A DNA stretch of 32,194 bases. Source: Variovorax sp. JS1663. Lineage in GTDB: Bacteria; Pseudomonadota; Gammaproteobacteria; Burkholderiales; Burkholderiaceae_C. The notes under the pieces are model-generated. The model was not told where the DNA came from and searched no databases. It worked only from the letters and a program-made list of their open reading frames with translations. Shown one piece after another: positions 21,400 to 29,292 of the stretch. Position 1 is the first letter of the stretch. Each line of letters opens with the position of its first letter. The DNA is taken from contig NZ_LYMK01000062.1 of the NCBI RefSeq assembly GCF_002157355.1, positions 1-32,194 on the forward strand. The letters run 5' to 3'. The position numbers were made by a program, and so were the translations under genes.

Positions 21400-22823
21400 T
21401 TCGCTCCGGTCAACGGGTCGAACTGCGTCAGGTCGCGGCCAGCCCGGCCTTCTGCGCCCCGCTCCCCCTTCTCGCCGCGATTACCGTCCCGCCCGTCTCG
21501 GCCACGCTTGGTGGAAAGCCTCCAAGCCTCCGAGTTCGTGCCTGGCTTGTCCTTCGTCGCCTGCAGCGCGATCCACGTGGAGCCGTCCCAGGTCGCGGCG
21601 TCGCCGGCCTCATACTGCTGGTCAGCCTGGTAGATGCCGCGGTGGATCACCACCGGCAGCTTGAAACTCTTTTCGATGACGCGGCCGCTGCTCTTGATCT
21701 TGCGCAGCGTGAAGGTGCGCAGGTCGACGCCGAGTTCGACCTCGTCGTCCGCATCCCCGTCGACGATGCACTCCCATCCATCCATGCCTTCCGTCGAGCG
21801 CATGGCGCGCCAGATGCCGCCCTTGTGGCTGGCGTAGGTGCCGCGCGCGTAGCGCCGGGACTCGTTGATGGTCGGAAGGATCTCGATGTCGAGCGCATCG
21901 CGCCCATGCTCCCCGTCCTTCGGCACCGGGATGGCGGCGACCGCCTTCGTCACCTCCTCAGCCACCATGCGCTGCACCTGCTCGACCGGCACGCTCTGAC
22001 CATCGACTCCGTCCTTCGGCCGCGGCAACTCAGCGATGGCCTTGCCGACCAAGTCGGCCAGCATGGGGGCAACGTCTTCCGGCATGATGCTCTTGCCGTC
22101 TTCGGGAATTCGGACCTGCGCGAGCACCTCGGCGACGATGGCCTGCTGGTCCAGCGGCTCGGCGTCCTTGCCGTTCTGCGGCTTCGGGATGCGCTCCACC
22201 GCGGCCTTGACCTCGCGCGCGATCAGCGGCGCGACGTCGTCGACGGTGACGCTCGTCCCGTCCTTGGGCGCCGGAATCTGCGCCAGCACCTGCTGCACGA
22301 TGACCGCTTCGTCGACTGGCGGCGCGTCCTTGCCGTCCAAGCCATCCTTCGGTGCCGGCAGCGCGCTGACCGCCTTGGCCACCTCCGATGCGATCAGTGG
22401 TGCTAAGTCCTCGGGCGTGACGCTCTTGCCATCCACCGGCGCGGGCAGCTTGGCGATCTCGGCACGCACCATCTCTGCAATGACCTCCGGGTCGGCATCC
22501 TTTCCATTGGCAGGCGCAGGGATCTTTGCGACGGCGGCCTTCACGAGGTTGTCGACCATGGGCGCCACATCCTCCACCGTGACGCTGGTGCCGTCCTTTG
22601 GAGCCGGGATCAGGGCCACTGCCTCATCGACAAGGGCTTTGATCTGGATCGGGTCGGCGTCCTTGCCGTCGACGCCATCCTTGCCATCCTTGGGCGCTGG
22701 CAACTGGTCGATGCGCGCACTGAGTTCGCTCAGTTGCTTCGACACAGCGACCAACTGCTGGCCGACGTACTCCCGGACAACCTGCACGATCTCGTCGCCG
22801 AGTTTCTTGAGGTCGATCTTCAT
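21393..22823 (-). CDS. Repeat-rich fibre/adhesin-like protein with collagen-like end
   Basis: A 476-residue protein from ATG 22823 (AAGGA, 6 nt upstream); the longer reading from 22922 is not used. Residues 1-40 form a helix (LKKLGDEIVQVVREYVGQQL), probably an attachment or trimerisation coil. Residues 41-308 hold nine units of 25-32 residues, each opening with a PxP-(K/V)DGK-like turn followed by a 'VxxEDVAPxVxxxVxxAVA' helix. Residues about 320-440 contain two Trp-rich small domains ('GTYASHKGGIWRA..GWECIVDG' and 'GDAATWDGSTWIALQAT'), similar in style to CBM5/12 carbohydrate-binding modules. A Gly-x-Y stretch (GRDGRDGNRGEKGERGAEG) closes it. It is likely a trimeric fibre on the head or at the neck. 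Confidence 0.72.
   Translation of the reverse strand: MKIDLKKLGDEIVQVVREYVGQQLVAVSKQLSELSARIDQLPAPKDGKDGVDGKDADPIQIKALVDEAVALIPAPKDGTSVTVEDVAPMVDNLVKAAVAKIPAPANGKDADPEVIAEMVRAEIAKLPAPVDGKSVTPEDLAPLIASEVAKAVSALPAPKDGLDGKDAPPVDEAVIVQQVLAQIPAPKDGTSVTVDDVAPLIAREVKAAVERIPKPQNGKDAEPLDQQAIVAEVLAQVRIPEDGKSIMPEDVAPMLADLVGKAIAELPRPKDGVDGQSVPVEQVQRMVAEEVTKAVAAIPVPKDGEHGRDALDIEILPTINESRRYARGTYASHKGGIWRAMRSTEGMDGWECIVDGDADDEVELGVDLRTFTLRKIKSSGRVIEKSFKLPVVIHRGIYQADQQYEAGDAATWDGSTWIALQATKDKPGTNSEAWRLSTKRGRDGRDGNRGEKGERGAEGRAGRDLTQFDPLTGAKW
21900..22703 (-). repeat. Nine imperfect tandem protein repeats within the fibre gene
   Basis: Boundaries at residues 41, 72, 101, 126, 155, 183, 212, 239, 266 and 298 begin with Ile/Leu-Pro-x-Pro (once Ile-Pro-Glu) and an Asp/Asn-Gly turn. 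The units alternate between a long form with 'SVTxEDVAPxV' and a short form with 'GKDADPE..A'. Codon use differs between units, so this is an old repeat rather than a recent DNA duplication. Confidence 0.85.
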
Positions 22824-22869
22824 GCGGTGTCCTTGGTATCGGGCATCGTGTCCATGCCTCTTGCCGGGC

Positions 22870-23553
22870 CTAGAGCCCCTTGAAAACGTCCATCGCCACA
22901 GCGCTGTCGGAGCCACCGCCACTGATCGTGAAGGAGGGGTTCAGCGCCGCGGCGGACAGGAGAACGCGACTCGCCGCGCAGCCGGTCCAGTAGAGCGAGT
23001 TGTTACCTTCCTCCGTCTGGACTGTGAAGCCTGTCGATTCGGACCACGTCCCAGAAAAGGCAGTGCCTGTCATCGCGATCGAGATGCTCTTCGCGGTGGA
23101 GGGTGTGATGCCCGATGCCAACGTCCACGGCGGGTTCGAATCATCGGTCTGCCCGCTAGCGTCGAGCGGGGACGCCGTCGCGACGTTGGCCAACTCGAGC
23201 ACATGCACCGTCGCGTCGGAGTTCGAGCCCCATGTCGCAGTGACCGTGTGGCCGGCACCACCGGCAATGTTCGCGCAGTAGTAACGCCGCACCTGTGCGC
23301 CGGATGCACTCGTTTGCGTGGTTCCAATCTGCGTGTACGTGTTGCCCTTGTTGTCCGTAACCGTGACCTCGCCCTGCCCCGAGGCGTCTGAAATGCCAAC
23401 CCAGATCGTGCTGCCGGATGTCGAGGTGAAACTCGACGTCGTGCACGTGGTGGCACCGGACGTGTTCGCCTTCCGCGCGTTCGCGACCGACGGATCCCCG
23501 CCGCCGCCTCCGCCAGCGATCTTCTGGGCGAGCATCACGGCCTGGACTGGCAT
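22870..23553 (-). CDS. Beta-rich fibre/adhesin-like protein
   Basis: A 227-residue protein from ATG 23553, sharing a base with the upstream stop (TGATG); the longer frame from 23934 overlaps the previous gene and reads as non-coding (His/Arg-rich). After MPVQAVMLAQKIA comes a polyglycine hinge (GGGGGG), then a Ser/Thr/Val-rich domain with 'DNKGNTYTQIGTTQTSASG', 'YYCANIAGGAGHTVTATWGS' and 'MDVFKGL' at the end. This looks like an immunoglobulin-like or jelly-roll domain. Two Cys (YYC and TGCAAS) are present. Attachment or host-binding is inferred from the neighbours; the family is not recognised. Confidence 0.65.
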   Translation of the reverse strand: MPVQAVMLAQKIAGGGGGGDPSVANARKANTSGATTCTTSSFTSTSGSTIWVGISDASGQGEVTVTDNKGNTYTQIGTTQTSASGAQVRRYYCANIAGGAGHTVTATWGSNSDATVHVLELANVATASPLDASGQTDDSNPPWTLASGITPSTAKSISIAMTGTAFSGTWSESTGFTVQTEEGNNSLYWTGCAASRVLLSAAALNPSFTISGGGSDSAVAMDVFKGL

Positions 23554-25409
23554 CAGGTCAGACCTGTCCCGTTGATCTGCCAGCGCGTCGAAGTCATCTT
23601 GATCGCGGTCGCGATTCCGTTCGCCGCGAGCGTTCTTGAACCCGTCGTGCCAGCGCCAGCGAGGACCAGGGTATCGGTCGTGATCGCGATAGTGATCGTG
23701 CCGCCGCTGGTGTCGTTCACGAAGGTGACCGTCGTGCCGATCGGGAATGCGACTGACGAGTTCGCAGGGATAGTCCACGTGCGACCGGTGGTGTCCGCAC
23801 TGGGGTGATAGATGTGCTTGTTGGCGTCGCTGAGAACGAGCGTGTACGCGCTGCTCTGAGAGTTCTGCGGGATGCCGATCGCGCCGTAGAGCGTATCGAA
23901 GTAGGTTTTGAGCGTCGCCTTGATGTTGGCCCACGTCAGCTTCTTGAGGACGTTGCTTGCAGCGCTATCGACGAGCGGGACCAGATCGGCGTCTACCGGC
24001 GTGGCCTTGTCGGTTGCCGCGTTCGTCCCGGGCGCGATGACCGTGATGTTGGCCGTACCGTCGAAGCTCTGGCCGTCGATGTTCCTGGCCGTCTGCAGCG
24101 CCGTCGCGGTGCCCGCATTACCGGTAATCGTGGTCTGGTCGCCGGTGTTCGAGCCGCTCAGCGTCAGCCCGCTGTCCTTGATCAGCTTGCCGGTCGTCCC
24201 GTCGAAGAAGGCGACCCGGTTGTTCACTGCGGAGGCCGGGCCGATCACCGCGCCGTCGAGGTTGGCCTGGCTGACGCTCCAGCTCGAGCCGACGGTCGCC
24301 TGGTTTCCGGACGCCGTGCTGTCGGCTAGGCACAGGATGGTGTCGCCGATCTCGACGTTGATGCCCGAGGCGCCGCCGATCTTGCCGGCCACGCTGATAC
24401 GGTACAGCCAGCCGGCGTCCGCGGCCGGGTAGTTCGGGTTCGTCGAAGCGTCGATGACGCCCTTGAACACCATCACGTCGGCCGCCGCGATCAGCTGGTC
24501 GGCGTACGTCTTGACCGCCTTTTGGGTCGGGATGACCGAATCGCTGTTGCCGGCCAGCGTCCCGTCCGTGTCGATGTTGAGTGCGGCCGCCGTGCCGAGC
24601 GGCGGCTTGCCGGTCAGGTCGGCGTAGGCACCGGTGTTGGCGACGGTGGCCAGCTCAAGCGTGGTGCGCTGCGCGGCGGCATCTGCGTCATCCAGCAGCG
24701 CGCGGCCCGCCGAAGTGAAGTCGGCCAGCGCCGCAGTGCCCGACCCGGTGAAGTACGGCAGTTTGTTCGCTGCCGAGGTCAGGCCGGCCAGAGCGGTCAG
24801 GTCGGCGTCCAGCGGCTGCTTCTCGCTGTCGAGCTCCTCGAGGGCCGCCTGCACGTCCGTCGCGGCGATGTTGCCGGCCGGCGTGACCTCGATGTCGCCG
24901 GCGGCCAGTACCACATCGCCCGTCTGCCCGTTGACCGAATCCACCGCCCCGCCGCCTCCGCCGCCTGCGGCGTTGAGGGTGGTGCCCGTGATCGAAAGGT
25001 TGGTGCCGAGCTGCAAGTGGGCGTATTCGCCGGCGCTTTCATCCCAGAACAGCAGGCGATCGGCGCCCGGGTCGATCAGCGCGGCAAGGTCCTGGATGGG
25101 GGCCGGGATGTCTGGGATCGCGCCCCAGCTGTTGACGCCAGGGTCACCCGGATCACCCTGCGGACCCGGGTCGCCCTGCTCTCCCTGAATCCCCTGTTCG
25201 CCTTGCGGCCCCTGCTCTGAGAACTCCTGCCACGTGGCCGGCGAGTCGTCGGTGAGCAGCCACTGCGACATGTCATCCGTCTGCAGGGCGAACTTGTACA
25301 GGTCGCTCGATGACGGCGTCAACGCCAGGCGGGCCGCCTCATTGGCGACGACCCACTGGTGCGCGCCGTGGCGCTTTCCGGCAGGGATGACAGCGTGTTG
25401 GATCGTCAC
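23553..25409 (-). CDS. Large collagen-containing fibre protein
   Basis: A 618-residue protein from GTG 25409, overlapping the upstream stop (GTGA). A probable attachment head (residues 1-65, with 'QWLLTDDSPATWQEFSEQG') leads into a Gly-x-Y collagen stretch of about 27 residues (from 'GPQGEQGIQGEQG'), a polyglycine hinge (GGGGGG) and a long fibre shaft. The shaft carries common phage fibre motifs: 'VNGQTGDVVLAAGDI', 'LDADLTALAGLTSAANKLPYFTGSGTA' (split over two lines of repeats), 'SDSVIPTQKAVKTYAD' and 'GPASAVNNRVAFFDG'. The C-terminal end ('TWTIPANSSVAFPIGTTVTF') looks like a small beta domain. Role as a fibre is well supported; whether it sits on tail or head is not known. Confidence 0.8.
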   Translation of the reverse strand: MTIQHAVIPAGKRHGAHQWVVANEAARLALTPSSSDLYKFALQTDDMSQWLLTDDSPATWQEFSEQGPQGEQGIQGEQGDPGPQGDPGDPGVNSWGAIPDIPAPIQDLAALIDPGADRLLFWDESAGEYAHLQLGTNLSITGTTLNAAGGGGGGAVDSVNGQTGDVVLAAGDIEVTPAGNIAATDVQAALEELDSEKQPLDADLTALAGLTSAANKLPYFTGSGTAALADFTSAGRALLDDADAAAQRTTLELATVANTGAYADLTGKPPLGTAAALNIDTDGTLAGNSDSVIPTQKAVKTYADQLIAAADVMVFKGVIDASTNPNYPAADAGWLYRISVAGKIGGASGINVEIGDTILCLADSTASGNQATVGSSWSVSQANLDGAVIGPASAVNNRVAFFDGTTGKLIKDSGLTLSGSNTGDQTTITGNAGTATALQTARNIDGQSFDGTANITVIAPGTNAATDKATPVDADLVPLVDSAASNVLKKLTWANIKATLKTYFDTLYGAIGIPQNSQSSAYTLVLSDANKHIYHPSADTTGRTWTIPANSSVAFPIGTTVTFVNDTSGGTITIAITTDTLVLAGAGTTGSRTLAANGIATAIKMTSTRWQINGTGLT

Positions 25410-26014
25410 AGGGTCACCGTTTCATCGTCGACGAGCACCTCGTCGTCATCGACCATCACCACCACCGGCTCGACGGTGCCGCCGAGCCAAGTCAGCATCT
25501 GTTCCAGGGTCGCGAGGACGAACTGGTCGGCCTGCACCACCACGAAGCTGGAGGGCGTGTCGTCCGTGGCCGGGCTGAGCATCGCGGGCGTGAGCGTGGG
25601 ACCTCCGGTTGTGCCGCCGCCACCGCCGCCGCGGCCGCGCTCACCTTTCGGCCCGCGAAGATCAACACGCGTGCCCCACTCGCCGTCCGGCTTCTCGAAC
25701 TGCAACTCGGTGCCGACCCAGCGGTGATCTGGCATCGGCCCCTGCTCGCCACGCGGGCCTCGTTCGCCTTTCTCGCCCTGCTCACCCCTTGGGCCGCGCT
25801 CGCCGCGCGGGCCTTGATCGCCGGCTGGGCCTTCGCCACCAGGTATGCCGTCCTTGCCGTTGAGCCCCGGAGCGCCGTCTTTTCCATCGAGGCCAGACGG
25901 TCCCTGCTCGCCGCGGGGGCCGCGCTCGCCCGGGGCGCCATCCTTCCCGTCCTTACCATCGTTTCCATCGCGGCCGTCGATGCCCGGGTAGCCGCGAGGC
26001 CCGCGCTCAGGCAA
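25406..26014 (-). CDS. Collagen-like phage protein
   Basis: A 202-residue protein with Gly-x-Y triplets through most of residues 5-92 (for example GPRGEQGPSGLDGKDGAPG), rich in KDG, ERG and EQG triplets. A short domain 'HRWVGTELQFEKPDGEWG' is followed by more triplets, a polyglycine run, and an acidic C-terminus (VVVMVDDDEVLVDDETVTL). The start is TTG 26014 with AGGGG about 8 nt upstream; no ATG lies before the repeats, and it overlaps the portal stop by 8 nt. Phage collagen-like proteins form trimeric stalks. A TTG start is less certain than the reading frame itself. Confidence 0.75.
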   Translation of the reverse strand: MPERGPRGYPGIDGRDGNDGKDGKDGAPGERGPRGEQGPSGLDGKDGAPGLNGKDGIPGGEGPAGDQGPRGERGPRGEQGEKGERGPRGEQGPMPDHRWVGTELQFEKPDGEWGTRVDLRGPKGERGRGGGGGGTTGGPTLTPAMLSPATDDTPSSFVVVQADQFVLATLEQMLTWLGGTVEPVVVMVDDDEVLVDDETVTL

Positions 26015-27386
26015 GTTCCAGCCCCTTGCGGATGTGCGCGATCATTTCGCGCGCCTGGTCCACGTCGACGACCTCCTCGTCCGAATCGTCGCTAGGTGCT
26101 GGTGCCGGAGCGGGAGCAGGCTGCTGCTTGCCGAAGGGGTCCTCGCTGGCGTCCCGCTTGGCCAGGGCCTGCAGCGAGAAGTTCTGCTGCTGAGACAGCA
26201 CTGCAGCACCGCCAGGAGTCGGCGCCAGGTTGAGTTTCCGGCGCGCCTCGTTGGCGGACATGACCCCCTTGACCGCCTTCTCCAGGAAGTCGATCTGCGC
26301 GGTGCTGTCCATGCGCAGCAAACCGTCGAGGTCAAGGCGCGTGCCGTAGCCGTTGGGCAATTCCATTCCTTCGTCAAGGCAGAGCTCGATCGACTCGATG
26401 AGCACCTGAAGGCAACCGGTGTAGTACTGCTGCTCGAGCGCCTCGACGTTGTTGCTGGTCGGCACCGGGCCGCTGTTGATCTTGTAGAGCGGCACGCCGA
26501 AGGCGCGCGCAACGTCCTCGACCGTCCAGTTGAGCTGCTGGATCAGCTGCGCCTGCTCGGCCGGGATCGTGATCGGGATGTACTTCAGGTCGTTGCCGGC
26601 TACGGCCAGACGGCCGAGGTTGCCGCCCCCGAAGTTCTGCTCCCATTCCTGCTTCAGGCGGGCGGCCGTGACATCGTCGATCAGGCCAGGCGCGGACAGG
26701 ATGCCGCTCGGCCGGCTCATGTTGTCGAAGAAGGTCGCGCTGTTGGTCTGGATCCGGTTGCCCTGGGTGGCGCTGCGCGCGCATGCGTACAGGGGCGGCA
26801 CGCCGCACAGCGGATGCCAGAGGGCCGGGCAGCGGTCGTGGATCACCTCGCTCGCCGGCAGCGTGACGCCTTGCGGCAGGCCGGCCAGGTAGTCGCTGGA
26901 GATCTGGTAGTAGACGCCGCCGTCGGGCGTCACCAGCGGCTTCACCCGGCGCGAGTCCAGCACGTAGAGCGCGCGCACGATGCCGCGACTGGGCTCGCGC
27001 TCCTTCAGGATGTACGCGTTCCCGTGGATCAGTTTCATGCAGAGCCAGTCCGTCAGGAACTGGATGCGGTTCTGGTACCGGTTGGGCTTCTTGAGCGCCT
27101 TCCAGTAGGGCGACTCGCCAACCTCCGACCAGATGCCGTTCTCGTCGATCGAGGTCAGCATGATCCGGAGCTTCGAGATGTCGTTGGCGATGCGCGAGAC
27201 GCACGCGTACACCGCGCTGAAGGCGAGGATCGACTCCTTGTTGTCGATCTCAAGGTTGCGCTGCCAGGCACCGGCGAACGGCTCCATGATGCGGCCTACG
27301 AGATCGCGCAGGGTGATCGGCGACACCGCCGCCTTCTCTGCGCGCCTCGGGAGGCGCAACTCCAAGCCGAACACCTTCATTGCCAT
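26007..27386 (-). CDS. Portal protein, HK97 family
   Basis: A 459-residue protein. 'AFSAVYACVSRIANDISKLRIML' and 'ALKKPNRYQNRIQFLTDWLCMKLIHGNAYILKER' are the classic HK97 portal core, with 'VEDVARAFGVPLYKINSG' and 'NNVEALEQQYYTGCL' further on. It forms the 12-fold ring at the head vertex through which DNA passes. The C-terminal 45 residues are a Pro/Ala-rich and acidic tail (PAPAPAPAPSDDSDEEVVDVD). ATG 27386 has a weak ribosome site; a second ATG follows two codons later. In this phage the portal gene lies after the capsid gene, not before it. Confidence 0.92.
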   Translation of the reverse strand: MAMKVFGLELRLPRRAEKAAVSPITLRDLVGRIMEPFAGAWQRNLEIDNKESILAFSAVYACVSRIANDISKLRIMLTSIDENGIWSEVGESPYWKALKKPNRYQNRIQFLTDWLCMKLIHGNAYILKEREPSRGIVRALYVLDSRRVKPLVTPDGGVYYQISSDYLAGLPQGVTLPASEVIHDRCPALWHPLCGVPPLYACARSATQGNRIQTNSATFFDNMSRPSGILSAPGLIDDVTAARLKQEWEQNFGGGNLGRLAVAGNDLKYIPITIPAEQAQLIQQLNWTVEDVARAFGVPLYKINSGPVPTSNNVEALEQQYYTGCLQVLIESIELCLDEGMELPNGYGTRLDLDGLLRMDSTAQIDFLEKAVKGVMSANEARRKLNLAPTPGGAAVLSQQQNFSLQALAKRDASEDPFGKQQPAPAPAPAPSDDSDEEVVDVDQAREMIAHIRKGLELA

Positions 27387-27392
27387 GGCGGC

Positions 27393-27806
27393 TTACTCGC
27401 TGGTGGTGGAGTTCGCAGGGCGACGTCCGCCACGGCGCGCGGGCGCCAAGGGCGCCACGGGCGCGAGCTCGGCTTTCGACTCAGCGACCGGCTCACCAGC
27501 AGGAGCAGCGTCAGCGGGCTGCTGTTCAGAGGCCTCGGTCGGGACCGGGCCTTCAGGAGTCTCGATGGGCTTGTCGGCAACGGGCGCGGGCGCTTCCGCA
27601 GGCGCAGGGGCGGGTGCCGCTGGGGCCGGCGCAGGCGGCTCAACTTTTGCGGCGGGCTGCGCCTCGGGCGCGAACGACGCGCGCCCCTTGCGCTGCAGGT
27701 ACTCGGCGTCGATCTCCGTCGCGACGAAGGTATTTCCCTTGCGCAGCAGGTCGGCGCCGTGCAGAAAATCCTCTGCGGCGACCATGACTCGGGTCTTGTA
27801 GAACAT
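27393..27806 (-). CDS. Ala/Pro-rich protein between capsid and portal genes
   Basis: A 137-residue protein from ATG 27806 (GGAG, 8 nt upstream); an earlier in-frame start at 27851 would place the N-terminus inside a hairpin and is not used. Residues 1-50 are ordered (MFYKTRVMVAAEDFLHGADL, then 'GNTFVATEIDAEYLQRKGRA'). The rest is a low-complexity Ala/Pro/Glu tail (PAPAPAAPAPAPAEAPAPVA) ending in basic residues (ARRGGRRPA). No known function. Its place between capsid and portal suggests a head protein or head-assembly factor. Confidence 0.7.
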   Translation of the reverse strand: MFYKTRVMVAAEDFLHGADLLRKGNTFVATEIDAEYLQRKGRASFAPEAQPAAKVEPPAPAPAAPAPAPAEAPAPVADKPIETPEGPVPTEASEQQPADAAPAGEPVAESKAELAPVAPLAPARRGGRRPANSTTSE

Positions 27807-27830
27807 GTGCAGTCTCCGGGGATGCAGAAA

Positions 27831-27858
27831 GGCCCCGGCGGCCGGAGCCACCGGGGTC
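27831..27858 (-). terminator. Possible terminator-like hairpin after the capsid gene
   Basis: On the minus strand CCCCGG (856-851 within 27851-27856) can pair with CCGGGG (27833-27838) over a 12-nt loop; an A-C mismatch interrupts the outer pairs and only TTT follows. It lies 16 bp past the capsid stop and about 25 bp before the next start codon. It is weak as a terminator. Confidence 0.35.
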
Positions 27859-27873
27859 CGTCACCAACCTGGA

Positions 27874-29292
27874 TCAGTAGTTGGTGTTCTCGATCAGCGC
27901 GATGCCGAGGTTGTTCGGCCGCATGGCTGCCCAGTTGATGTACTGCTCGGCGCGGATGCCGACCAGGTTGTTCTGCCAGAGGCTCACCAGCGACTGCGCG
28001 CCGGCGGACGGTGCGTCGTTCATCTGCACCGAGGCTTCGGTCGACATGTCGATCGCGATGCCGCCGTCGTCGGCCATCATCACCTCCGACTGCGTCACCA
28101 GCGCGATCTGCAGTTCAGCCGGCGAGCCCGAGGTCACCATGGCGTTCGACACGATAACGGGGATGCCGTACCATGTGCCGCCGCGCATGTTCAGATCCGG
28201 GAATGCCAGCTCGTCCTGCGAGGTGCGCTTCATCGACAGGCGCAGCGCCACGGTCGCGGGCATCACCCACACCGCAGTCGACGGGTCCACGTCGTTGGTC
28301 GCGAACATCGCCATCGCGTTGCGCACGTCCGCGTCGATCGCCGCCAGCGTGGAGCCGGAAGACTGGATGCGGGTGGCGCCGTTGGTGATCGAGGCCGGCG
28401 ACACGTTCGCGACACCGCTGTAAGACGGGTCCATGAACCGCTTGTCGAGGTAGGTTGCGATGCCCTTGACCATGTCCTCGCGGGCACGGCGCTCGGCGTC
28501 GATGGTGCTGTAGCGAACCGCTTCGTCCGACATCACCACAATGACCGCGGCCTTCGTCGGGCCGAGGGTGATGTTGTCGTAGGTCTGCTTCTGCACCGGC
28601 TTCGGCGCGCCTTCACCCACGAAGGTGCCAGATACGCCGGTCAGCTGCCGCGCCACGCGCGAGTAGATCGAGACGCGACGCAGTTCCGTCATGCGGCCCA
28701 GGATCATGCGCGGGCGCAGGAGTTCGACGAACTCCGACTGGATGTCCGCGTACTGGGTGACGGCCGTGTCGGTCGAGTTCACGCTCGTGACCGCGGCCTT
28801 GGTGATCGCCGCCTCGGCCAGACGACCGGTGCCGCCCATGTGGATCGCGGCCTTGAGCATGAAGCCCACCTCCGGCGTGTCCTTGTAGCGGTGCTGGGCG
28901 ATCTGCTCGGCCATCATCACGTTGCCCTTCGCTTCGGCCATTGCCAGCGAGAAGCGGACGAAGCGCGAGCCCTTTTCGAGGTTCGACTTCACAGTGATCG
29001 GACCGCCGCCGCGCACGTCGACACCGCGATTGCCATCGCCGGCCGATGGGTTGTCGACCGTCGCCACGGCGGTGGCCTTCGAGACCATCGACGCTTCGTG
29101 CGCCTTCAGTTCCTTGATCGTATCGGCGATCGAATCGATGTCGGCGGTGAAGTTGGCCAGTTGCTCCTTCTCGTGCTCGTCGAAGGTGCGGCCTTCCTCG
29201 ATGGTGACCTGCTTGACGAGGGCGTCCTTCTGGTCGACGAGGTTCTGATGCTTTGCCTGGAACTCGGCCAAGCGTTCTGCGATGGTGGTCAT
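27874..29292 (-). CDS. Major capsid protein expressed from an internal in-frame start
   Basis: Within the fusion, ATG 29292 (MTTIAERLAEFQAKHQN) is preceded by AAGGAAG with 6 nt spacing, a stronger ribosome site than that of the full-length start. The resulting 472-residue product begins exactly where separate HK97-type capsid proteins usually begin, at the start of the delta domain. Producing capsid protein in excess of protease would suit assembly. The reading is in frame (197 codons upstream). This is an inference from the ribosome site; both products may be made. Confidence 0.65.
   Translation of the reverse strand: MTTIAERLAEFQAKHQNLVDQKDALVKQVTIEEGRTFDEHEKEQLANFTADIDSIADTIKELKAHEASMVSKATAVATVDNPSAGDGNRGVDVRGGGPITVKSNLEKGSRFVRFSLAMAEAKGNVMMAEQIAQHRYKDTPEVGFMLKAAIHMGGTGRLAEAAITKAAVTSVNSTDTAVTQYADIQSEFVELLRPRMILGRMTELRRVSIYSRVARQLTGVSGTFVGEGAPKPVQKQTYDNITLGPTKAAVIVVMSDEAVRYSTIDAERRAREDMVKGIATYLDKRFMDPSYSGVANVSPASITNGATRIQSSGSTLAAIDADVRNAMAMFATNDVDPSTAVWVMPATVALRLSMKRTSQDELAFPDLNMRGGTWYGIPVIVSNAMVTSGSPAELQIALVTQSEVMMADDGGIAIDMSTEASVQMNDAPSAGAQSLVSLWQNNLVGIRAEQYINWAAMRPNNLGIALIENTNY

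Noticed and set aside
23553..23934. N-terminal extension of the beta-rich fibre protein in the same frame
   Set aside because: The translation is His/Arg/Asp-rich and lies opposite-frame within the upstream fibre gene; ATG 23553 overlaps that gene's stop and fits the coupled style of the operon.
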